Origin: Candidatus Xenolissoclinum pacificiensis L6
GTDB lineage: Bacteria; Pseudomonadota; Alphaproteobacteria; Rickettsiales; Anaplasmataceae
Length of the DNA: 64,000 nt
Assembly: GCA_000512675.1 (NCBI GenBank)
Contig: AXCJ01000001.1
Location: 346,651 to 410,650 of the forward strand
Direction: 5' to 3'
Shown piece after piece: positions 57,410-64,000 of the stretch (position 1 is the first letter of the stretch; the number at the start of each line of letters is the position of its first letter). The position numbers and the translations under genes were made by a program. The notes beneath the pieces are model-generated. The model saw nothing but the letters and a program-made list of their open reading frames with translations. It was not told the origin of the DNA and did no database searches.

Positions 57410-59341
57410 CTATAGGAGATGCAGAGACAAAAGATACAATACAACCCCTGATAGGAAATGAATTATATATTTAGAGGTTTTTCCTCCTTTGTTTAAGGAT
57501 AGATAAGCAACGTTTTGACCAAAAGATACTACTCGACAAGGTAATATAACAATTAATACATCTATATAATGATCTACGTTTTTGCATATTCTACATAAAG
57601 GCAAGAATATGTGCTTGACAATCAAACTATATAGTATATCAAAGTAGAATTTATTTCTTAGTATATGGAGTAAGATAGTAAAACCATATCTATTTTTATC
57701 TAGAGAAAAGAATATTAAGGTCAATATTGTAAAACATATGGCAATAATTTTGTTGATAAGCATAAAGATTGTTACACATAACAACCAAGATATAAATAAA
57801 CGTCTATCGAATCTATGACGATTTACGAGTAAATACGCTACTGTTATTCCTAGTACTGATATAATCATCGGAGTAAATTTATCTAATAACGATACATGTT
57901 GTAATGAACGCAGAAGCATGCTAGAACCCCAGAAATTTTGAGATAAGAATCCATATCTTATACATATGATACCAGCAAATACAGAAAAGAATGCTAATAT
58001 AAACAGAGGGTAAGTCATGAAATTGCTACTAGGATGAAAGCTAGTATTTTTGTTATTATCAGTGTAAAAAGCAGAAAATAACAGTTTAAAAGAGTATATA
58101 GATGTCAATGGAACAACAACTAAAGCAATAATATGTGCATAATGATTCACATGAGAATATTCAATTATTAGATCTTTAGAATAATATCCAGCAAAAGGAT
58201 ATATACCAGTAAGAGCCAATGAACCGATCCACGTAAATACTGTAATCAGTTTTATTTTTTTTCCTAATGACCCCATGTTTCTGATATCTTGTTGTCCATA
58301 TGCATGTATTATATTACCTGCACACAGGAATAATAATGCTTTAAAACAAGCATGTGTAACGAGGTGCAATAAAGCAATATTATATGCATAAGAGCCTAGA
58401 GCAATGAACATATAACCTAGTTGACTACAGGTGGAATAGGCTATGATTTTCTTAATATCTGTTTGTACAAGAGCAATCAATGAACCTAATAAAGCGGTGC
58501 AACTACCAATAATTAGAACAACGTCGTTAACACCTGAAACAATAAATAGAGCATTGAGCTTTATAAGAAGAAAAACACCTGCATTTACCATAGTTGCTGC
58601 ATGAATTAGAGCAGAAACAGGGGTTGGCCCTTCCATAGCGTCAGGCAACCAAACATGTAACCCTATTTGTGCTGATTTTCCCATACACCCCAAGAAAATC
58701 AATAAACAACCGACTTGACTTGAGATGTGTCCAGAGTTGACGAGGTAAGATATTTCATCGAAATTTGCTGAACCAAACTTAAAAATGATTGTAAATATTC
58801 CAAGTAACAAGCAAAAATCACCTATTCTATTGATTATAAATGCTTTAATAGATGCTTGGTTAGCAGAATCTTTCGTAAACCAAAAACCTATTAATAAATA
58901 CGAACACAGACCTACACCTTCCCAACCACAGAATAACTGAAATAAATCTGCTGCTGATATTAAAATCATCATAAAGAAGACAAATAATGATATATAACAG
59001 AAGAATCTAGCTACACCCTTGTCTTCGTGCATATATCCTATTGAATAGAAGTGTATTATGCAAGATATTGAACTTACTACGACGAACATAATAGAAGATA
59101 ATCTGCTAACATGAATGGACCATTCGGACTGAATGTTTGCTACTTTGAACCAAGTAAACAAAGAAATCACATAGTCGTTTTCGAAATTTAACATCACATG
59201 CCAAGAGGCGATAGCAGATCCAAATATCAATATGGATGCGAAAACTTGGTGACAAAAGGAATACCTCTTAATAGATAGAAAAGAGAATATAGATGATAAT
59301 AAGGGCAACAAGAGTATTGAGATTTCAACCATTTTAACCAT
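57410..59341 (-). CDS. nuoL: NADH-quinone oxidoreductase subunit L
   Basis: NuoL is the distal antiporter-like, proton-pumping subunit of complex I. The 643-residue protein has about 15 hydrophobic segments, the signature GWEGVGLCSYLLIGFW (139-154), the discontinuous-helix region SALIHAATMVNAGVFLL, ALVQTDIKKIIAYSTCSQLGYM, and HLVTHACFKALLFLCAGNII. Length is typical and there is a long C-terminal lateral helix. It overlaps nuoK by eight bases. The next gene in most alphaproteobacteria, nuoM, is absent here: IS relics follow. Confidence 0.97.
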   Translation of the reverse strand: MVKMVEISILLLPLLSSIFSFLSIKRYSFCHQVFASILIFGSAIASWHVMLNFENDYVISLFTWFKVANIQSEWSIHVSRLSSIMFVVVSSISCIIHFYSIGYMHEDKGVARFFCYISLFVFFMMILISAADLFQLFCGWEGVGLCSYLLIGFWFTKDSANQASIKAFIINRIGDFCLLLGIFTIIFKFGSANFDEISYLVNSGHISSQVGCLLIFLGCMGKSAQIGLHVWLPDAMEGPTPVSALIHAATMVNAGVFLLIKLNALFIVSGVNDVVLIIGSCTALLGSLIALVQTDIKKIIAYSTCSQLGYMFIALGSYAYNIALLHLVTHACFKALLFLCAGNIIHAYGQQDIRNMGSLGKKIKLITVFTWIGSLALTGIYPFAGYYSKDLIIEYSHVNHYAHIIALVVVPLTSIYSFKLLFSAFYTDNNKNTSFHPSSNFMTYPLFILAFFSVFAGIICIRYGFLSQNFWGSSMLLRSLQHVSLLDKFTPMIISVLGITVAYLLVNRHRFDRRLFISWLLCVTIFMLINKIIAICFTILTLIFFSLDKNRYGFTILLHILRNKFYFDILYSLIVKHIFLPLCRICKNVDHYIDVLIVILPCRVVSFGQNVAYLSLNKGGKTSKYIIHFLSGVVLYLLSLHLL

Positions 59342-59633
59342 TCAGTGTATTCATAGAGTCAACATTAACATTTCCAGCGCTTTTATAATATATTAAAAAT
59401 ATGGATAAACCAACTGTCACTTCAGCGGCGGCAACAGCAAGAACAAAGATAAAAGCTATCCATCCATCTATATTATTGTAATATGAGGCAAAAGAAATAA
59501 AATTTATACTAGAGGCTAATAGCATGAGTTCAAAGGACACTAACACCCTAAGCACATTCGAACAATGTATTAAAATTGATATTATTCCAATGGAAAATAG
59601 AATTACAGAAAGTAAGAACAGGGCAAAAATCAT
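59334..59633 (-). CDS. nuoK: NADH-quinone oxidoreductase subunit K
   Basis: The 99-residue membrane protein has three spans and the family motifs SNVLRVLVSFELMLLASSIN (with the conserved membrane Glu at about residue 36) and FVLAVAAAEVTVGLSIFL (second Glu at about 71). These glutamates form part of the proton path. It begins 33 bp after nuoJ and overlaps nuoL by eight bases. Confidence 0.97.
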   Translation of the reverse strand: MIFALFLLSVILFSIGIISILIHCSNVLRVLVSFELMLLASSINFISFASYYNNIDGWIAFIFVLAVAAAEVTVGLSIFLIYYKSAGNVNVDSMNTLNG

Positions 59634-59666
59634 ACATTCCTCTCTAGATATCTAGTTATACTACAA

Positions 59667-60272
59667 TTAGTTATTATCATATTTTACTCCATCACCTGAC
59701 TGTACTTTCACAATTTTTAGTCTGTCTTTGGAATGCGTTAACAATACTTGTTGAACAGAATTTTGTTGTTTTATAGTATTATTTTCTGTACCAGATAAAG
59801 AGATTACTACTACCATTGCTAATAAAAGCAATACACCAGCCATTACAATTTCAAGGAGATAGTTACTGAACATCCTAATCGACATATCATAAAAGGACAT
59901 ATGCGAAATAATATCTCCAAACAACGTTACCTTAAAGTTAGTTGCATATATGTATACTTCTACAAAAAACAGACTCGATAAACAAAAAGCTACTACTGTA
60001 CGTTTAAAAGACACTATATTGTTACTGAGTGAAGCATTATCAACCATCATTGTTACAAATAAGAACAATACTGCTATAGCACCGACATATACAATAATCA
60101 GAATCATTGCCAGCACTTCCGCAGATAATATAATGAATATTGCCGATACACATAAAAAACAAATTATCAGTGAAAAAACTGATAAAACTGACTGACTATT
60201 AAATAACATAATCAGAGCGGCTATTAATACACCACCATAAAAAGCATAAAGAAAGAATTCCATACTAATCAC
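59667..60272 (-). CDS. nuoJ: NADH-quinone oxidoreductase subunit J
   Basis: The 201-residue membrane protein has five hydrophobic segments. It includes the family core IILSAEVLAMILIIVYVGAI and AVLFLFVTMMVD, the pi-bulge helix region of complex I (ND6 in mitochondria). The polar C-terminal tail of about 40 residues is normal for proteobacterial NuoJ. Its ATG overlaps the pmbA stop by four bases, which places it in the atpG-folE-pmbA-nuoJKL transcript. Confidence 0.96.
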   Translation of the reverse strand: MISMEFFLYAFYGGVLIAALIMLFNSQSVLSVFSLIICFLCVSAIFIILSAEVLAMILIIVYVGAIAVLFLFVTMMVDNASLSNNIVSFKRTVVAFCLSSLFFVEVYIYATNFKVTLFGDIISHMSFYDMSIRMFSNYLLEIVMAGVLLLLAMVVVISLSGTENNTIKQQNSVQQVLLTHSKDRLKIVKVQSGDGVKYDNN

Positions 60273-61579
60273 TTACAAGCCACAGACATATTAGAAAAAA
60301 GTATATTAGGTGAGTTAATAATATATTGTGATGGGATATCACTACTAAATTTCATCTCAGAAAACATGTCTAACAAGTTTGAAGCAATGGTGATGCCTGA
60401 GATGGGATATTCAATTTTTCCATTCGCTATCCAAAATCCTTGAGCTCCTTGAGAGAAATCTCCTGTAGTTAAATTCACACCAAAACCAAACAGACTTGTT
60501 ATATATAATCCGGATTGCATAGATTTAATTATTTCGTCTTTTGATAACTTACCAGGCTTAATGGAAATATTTGCTATACCTGGTCTTGTAATACCACTTT
60601 GGCCTTTTGAACCATGTCCATTAGATTCTAGAGATAATTTTTTTGCAGTATAACGGTCTAACATCCAATTTTTCAAAACACCATTTTCTATTAATGGAAC
60701 TCTATGAGAATTAATACCTTCATCATCGAATGGTCTGTAACCTACTGCTTGTACATCCCTTGGGTTAGAATCTATATTGACATTATCACTAAACACCTTC
60801 TGGTTTAATTTATCCTTTAAAAAGGTTGTCTTTGACACAACTTGGTTTCCGTTTATCGAACTCAGTATATAATCTATGAAACTTGATGATACACTATGAT
60901 CCAACAGAACTGGAACATTGCAATTGCCAATTTTCTGAGGATTTAAACTGGACACAGTATTACTTGCGATACGACAACCAAAATTCTCTGGATCTATCAA
61001 TTTATTATGATCAGAAGCAACACAAAAATCATATCCAACTTGCATATCCTGATTGGAACCAGCCACTACAGCCAGGTTGTTCGCATAGGAGAATTTTTTA
61101 TATGATCCAGAAATACCGTTAGAGTTCAAAAAAGAGATGCAATTATAGTAATATGATGAACATGCTCCATCAGAATTAGTAATTTGCTTATTTTCTAACG
61201 CACTTTTTTCTGTTCTTTGAGAGAAGTCGAATAACCAATCTACAGACGGTTCAAAAGAGTTCATTTTATAATCCTGAAATTTTATAGGGACTTCTGTGGT
61301 CGAAATACAATCACTTGATGGCAAAGAATCTATCACTTCTAAATTACTATCTATTAGTTCTTTTATATTTGATAAATTGTTTGAAGAAATACTTAGGGAT
61401 CTATCATTTTTATTTATTTTGATTTTTATAGAGCAGTTTTCTTCTATTTGAACAGATTCTTTTTCTTGATTTCGAACATTTGCAGACTTAGAGACAGAAT
61501 TGTTAACTAGAACTTCACATTCCAAGTTCAGGGAATTACAGTAACTTACAACGCTTTTTGCAATATTTTCACTATTCAT
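60269..61579 (-). CDS. pmbA: TldE/PmbA metalloprotease-family protein
   Basis: PmbA (TldE) is the non-catalytic partner of the TldD protease, which processes peptides such as microcin B17 and CcdA. The 436-residue protein has the typical late blocks GNCNVPVLLDHSVSSSFI, ISSINGNQVVSKTTFL-like (SSINGNQVVSKTTFLKDKL), NPRDVQAVGYRPFDDEGINS, LKNWMLDRYTAKKLSLESNG and FGFGVNLTTGDFSQGAQGFW. The zinc motif H-E-x-x-x-H of TldD is absent, so it is PmbA rather than TldD. It overlaps folE by one base and nuoJ by four. Confidence 0.94.
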   Translation of the reverse strand: MNSENIAKSVVSYCNSLNLECEVLVNNSVSKSANVRNQEKESVQIEENCSIKIKINKNDRSLSISSNNLSNIKELIDSNLEVIDSLPSSDCISTTEVPIKFQDYKMNSFEPSVDWLFDFSQRTEKSALENKQITNSDGACSSYYYNCISFLNSNGISGSYKKFSYANNLAVVAGSNQDMQVGYDFCVASDHNKLIDPENFGCRIASNTVSSLNPQKIGNCNVPVLLDHSVSSSFIDYILSSINGNQVVSKTTFLKDKLNQKVFSDNVNIDSNPRDVQAVGYRPFDDEGINSHRVPLIENGVLKNWMLDRYTAKKLSLESNGHGSKGQSGITRPGIANISIKPGKLSKDEIIKSMQSGLYITSLFGFGVNLTTGDFSQGAQGFWIANGKIEYPISGITIASNLLDMFSEMKFSSDIPSQYIINSPNILFSNMSVACK

Positions 61580-62127
61580 TAATTCTTTACCGTTGATAGG
61601 AAATCATTTCTTTTATTTTCATCTTCTAAAAATATACCATTGTAATACAAAGAGCACATTTCAGTATCTGATTCTAACACAGATGCATTGCATATTAAAC
61701 AGTGATGATGGGCTTTAATAAGAGATATTACGCCTCTTGATTGTGTTTTTTCATATATAAAATCGGTAATTTGTTGTACAATTCTTTCTTGTATTTGCAA
61801 TCTTCTAGTAAACATCTGTACTGTTCTGAGCAAACTTCCGAGTGAAGCAATCAATAGATCAGGAATATATCCAAGAGATATTTCACCGATTATGGGGGCA
61901 ACATGATGTTCACAGTGAGATATAAAACTCACTTTTTTGATACAGATCATTTGATCAGATGTACTTCTATATAGAGAACTATTCTCTATTGGATTTGTCA
62001 TGTTATAACCAGAAAAAACAAAGTCCATATACTGTTTAAATCTTTCTGGAGTATCCTTTAAATCCATTCTATTAGGATCATCTCCTATATATTCTATTAT
62101 ATACTTTGTAATATCTTCAAAGTTCAT
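61579..62127 (-). CDS. folE: GTP cyclohydrolase I, divergent
   Basis: FolE converts GTP to dihydroneopterin triphosphate, the first step of folate synthesis. The 182-residue protein keeps DDPNRMDLKDTPERF, the zinc ligands C72 and H75 in SHCEHHVAP, the QERI segment (RLQIQERI, E114) and C143 in HHHCL. The position of the conserved R-G-V after the last cysteine (C-M-x-x-R-G) is instead ICNAS, so a usually invariant arginine is missing, and the flanks are unusual. Activity is likely but its substrate preference might differ. It overlaps atpG by four bases and pmbA by one. Confidence 0.88.
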   Translation of the reverse strand: MNFEDITKYIIEYIGDDPNRMDLKDTPERFKQYMDFVFSGYNMTNPIENSSLYRSTSDQMICIKKVSFISHCEHHVAPIIGEISLGYIPDLLIASLGSLLRTVQMFTRRLQIQERIVQQITDFIYEKTQSRGVISLIKAHHHCLICNASVLESDTEMCSLYYNGIFLEDENKRNDFLSTVKN

Positions 62128-62957
62128 TGTTTAAAGGATTCAGCAGAACTGGTTATTTCTAATATTTCATTAGTGATTTTCTCTTGTCGAGATTTATTAA
62201 ATGCTCTTTTGAGATCTTGTGCAATATTAGAAGCATTTGTTGAGGCACTGTCCATGGCAATGACCCGACACATGTGTTCTGCGACAATACTTTTGTATAG
62301 GAAGAGAAAAATTTTAGCGTTTAAATATACTGAATTTAAGGTGCTATATACTTCCTGTTGTGATGGTTCAAATATACTTTTTTTAACACAAACTTTTGTA
62401 GGTTGGACATGTAATAAGTCAGATAATTTAACAGATGCAGAAGATTTAAATAGCTCATTATGCAATACTTTTACTTCTTTGAATTTTGCTGTTTCTATGA
62501 TAAAGGAGACTAATTCTTTGATTTGATCAAATGAAAGGTAATTATCTTCTATGTATTTTACTATTCTTGTCTGATCAGAAATATTTTTTGTTAAAAATTC
62601 AGATACTTTTTTCCCAATAGGGATAAAGAATATACTCTGATCCTCGAGAAAAGTTGTAGTTCTTTTGATAATTATATTGTTATAGTTTCCACAAAGACTT
62701 TTAGAAGAGGATATGACAATTATTAGTGTAAGATTTTGATTTTTATACTGTTCTTTTATTGGTAACTTAATATCGAAAATATCGGTACTTGACATTATAT
62801 GATTTACCTTGTTAAAGAATAACCTTGCATTTTCGAGTACATTTCTAGATTTCTTTAATTTATAGGAGGACATTAGTTTCATAACTTCTGTGATTTTTTG
62901 TGTAGAAGTTACACTTTCTATTCTTTCTTTTAATCTCTTCAAATTACCAGCAGACAT
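62124..62957 (-). CDS. atpG: ATP synthase F1 gamma subunit
   Basis: The gamma subunit is the rotor shaft of F1. The 277-residue protein begins MSAGNLKRLKERIESVTSTQKITEVMKL (here in two helical turns). The central Rossmann-like part includes IVISSSKSLCGNYNN, and it ends with the helix MCRVIAMDSASTNASNIAQDL and the RQEKITNEILEITSSAES block. It lacks the other atp genes around it, as in other Rickettsiales where atp genes are dispersed. It heads an operon with folE, pmbA and nuoJKL. Confidence 0.95.
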   Translation of the reverse strand: MSAGNLKRLKERIESVTSTQKITEVMKLMSSYKLKKSRNVLENARLFFNKVNHIMSSTDIFDIKLPIKEQYKNQNLTLIIVISSSKSLCGNYNNIIIKRTTTFLEDQSIFFIPIGKKVSEFLTKNISDQTRIVKYIEDNYLSFDQIKELVSFIIETAKFKEVKVLHNELFKSSASVKLSDLLHVQPTKVCVKKSIFEPSQQEVYSTLNSVYLNAKIFLFLYKSIVAEHMCRVIAMDSASTNASNIAQDLKRAFNKSRQEKITNEILEITSSAESFKQ

Positions 62958-63182
62958 AATAAATTACGATAGAAATAACAATAATTTAACTTAAGTGCAA
63001 TTATAATTTAACTAGGTATAATTACATTAGTGACAATCAGCGAATATTCGTGTATAGAACATCGACTCTTTGTAATTTTATATGATTATATAATATAGAA
63101 TATAAATCAAGAATATTGAGTGTATTCTTTGTTTTGTTACTAATATGTCTTATTCTATTATTATCGAATAGATTATTGTTTT
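62958..63182. promoter_or_regulatory. Divergent promoter region between atpG and the repeat-protein gene
   Basis: These 225 non-coding bases lie between two divergent starts and must hold both promoters. The region is very AT-rich, with several TATAAT-like hexamers, so no single site can be chosen by eye. Confidence 0.4.
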
Positions 63183-64000
63183 ATGAAATTTAAACGAAAT
63201 ACAATTTCAGCTTTTATACTAGGTACTGTTTTTGTGTCATTTGTTTTGATAAAGGATGGCTATGTGGGATCAGAGGAAATTGAACCTGGGATATCTTTGC
63301 CGGCAAAGGTATCTAGAAAGGAATCATCACTACGAAATCTTCATCTTTTTAATAGAGCACATGCTAAAGATAGTGCTTTTTTCACTTTACCACCGGAAAT
63401 TGATATTGCGAATGTATCACGTGAAACTAATTTTGGTCGTTTGAGCAATAAAGTGAAAGCTGTTAGTAAAAATGTAAATCCTTTCCAAAAGGAAGTCGAT
63501 GTGAAATCGGTTGATCCAGTTATGGTGAGTCCCAATATGGAAAATAATGGATCAGTCAATACCGCTGGTTCAGTGGAAGCTAAAGATATTGCAAGATCTT
63601 TAGTAAATAATGTACCAGTCGCATCTCAGAACTCAGGGAAGTTATCAAATACACCAACGACACCTCAAGCACTTGCGAGTGATAATAATCAGCCAGCATC
63701 TAATATACCAGTCATGCCTCAAGTTGTGGCTCCGAATACAGGAAATCTGTCGATGTCTAACAATTCACCAACAACACCTCAAGCACTTATGGGAGATAAT
63801 AATCAGCCAGCACCTAGTAATATGCCAGTCATGCCTCAAGTTGTGGCTCCGAATACAGGAAATCTGTCGATGTCTAACAATGCACCAACAACACCTCAAG
63901 CACTTGCGGAAGATAATAATCATCCAGCACCTAGTAATATGCCAGTCATGCCTCAAGTTGTGGCTCCGAATACAGGAAATCTGTCGATGTATAACAATGC
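63183..64000 (+). CDS. Secreted or membrane-anchored repeat protein, partial (runs off right edge)
   Basis: An ATG at 63183 opens a frame with no stop to the window end (272 codons). A basic N-terminus MKFKRN is followed by a hydrophobic stretch (about 8-22), acting as signal peptide or anchor. A charged non-repeated region runs to about residue 150. From about residue 153 it consists of 39-residue repeats rich in Pro, Asn, Gln and Val: TPTTPQALxxDNNQPAP, then SNMPVMPQVVAPNTGNLSMS. Three copies are visible, nearly identical at DNA level. I recognise no family. Surface antigen, secretion substrate or flagellar hook-length-type protein are all possible. Confidence 0.75.
   Translation, partial: MKFKRNTISAFILGTVFVSFVLIKDGYVGSEEIEPGISLPAKVSRKESSLRNLHLFNRAHAKDSAFFTLPPEIDIANVSRETNFGRLSNKVKAVSKNVNPFQKEVDVKSVDPVMVSPNMENNGSVNTAGSVEAKDIARSLVNNVPVASQNSGKLSNTPTTPQALASDNNQPASNIPVMPQVVAPNTGNLSMSNNSPTTPQALMGDNNQPAPSNMPVMPQVVAPNTGNLSMSNNAPTTPQALAEDNNHPAPSNMPVMPQVVAPNTGNLSMYNN
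63638..64000 (+). repeat. 117-bp in-frame tandem repeats
   Basis: The marker ATGCCTCAAGTTGTGGCTCC occurs at 63714, 63831 and 63948, exactly 117 bases apart (39 codons). Units differ by a few bases; the first is one codon short (PASNIP against PAPSNMP). The array continues beyond the window. Confidence 0.9.

Noticed and set aside
63638..64000. Regularly spaced repeats that might suggest a CRISPR array
   Set aside because: The 117-bp units are continuous, all in one open frame and without unique spacers, so they are protein-coding repeats.

Overview
The window looks like a chromosome segment of an obligate intracellular alphaproteobacterium of the order Rickettsiales. The evidence is strong AT richness, a virB8-virB9-virB10-virB11-virD4 block, an NDUFA12-like complex I accessory gene, a eukaryote-like (type 2) isoleucyl-tRNA synthetase, housekeeping genes scattered out of their usual operons, and long non-coding stretches full of decayed insertion sequences. 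Flagellar genes (flgI, fliL, probably fliS) sit beside the P-type type IV secretion genes. That combination favours a flagellum-encoding lineage such as the Midichloriaceae or a deep-branching Anaplasmataceae-like group over Rickettsia, Ehrlichia or Wolbachia. This placement is inference; no phylogeny could be run.

Layout. 1-5.2 kb: flgI (cut by the left edge) with an unknown membrane gene upstream, a family 4 uracil-DNA glycosylase, a nested insertion-sequence pile-up and an MscS channel. 5.2-16.4 kb: ileS, an IS relic, fliS-like gene, a class I glutamine amidotransferase, pgsA, an IS630 relic split by another IS, fliL and tatC. 16.4-25.5 kb: gloB, a small zinc-finger gene overlapping dnaQ and tadA, purK, mlaF-mlaE, radA and rpsT. 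25.5-28.2 kb is a decayed accessory patch: an IS5-type element in a truncated gene, a frameshifted P-loop kinase gene and a relic resembling a phage gene. 28-42.6 kb is dense housekeeping DNA: hemB, gpsA, bcp/DsbD-N/HlyD, ssb, a dicarboxylate symporter, ruvX, rnd/NDUFA12/mlaD/DUF2155, ychF, mnmG, a PPDK regulatory kinase and tRNA-Arg(UCU). 42.6-49.7 kb: IS and IS1 relics, xerD, maeB, then 1.9 kb with no convincing gene. 49.7-55.9 kb: the type IV secretion operon, ending in a VirD4 with a long acidic repeat tail. 55.9-64 kb: two IS relics, a tightly overlapping operon atpG-folE-pmbA-nuoJ-nuoK-nuoL, and a divergent secreted protein with 39-residue tandem repeats that runs off the right edge.

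How the genes work together. Energy and carbon genes (malic enzyme, PPDK regulator, dicarboxylate symporter, complex I and ATP synthase subunits) suit an intracellular bacterium living on host amino and dicarboxylic acids. The VirB/D4 proteins, the Tat translocase subunit, the HlyD-type adaptor and the Mla lipid-transport proteins form the cell-envelope interface. At least a dozen degraded transposase copies from about five families, with at least two cases of one IS inside another, show past IS expansion followed by decay. I see no CRISPR array, no intact prophage and no clear defence island. The best candidates for new biology are the VirD4 acidic tail, the repeat protein at the right edge, the uncharacterised partner of flgI, and the retention of flagellar genes.
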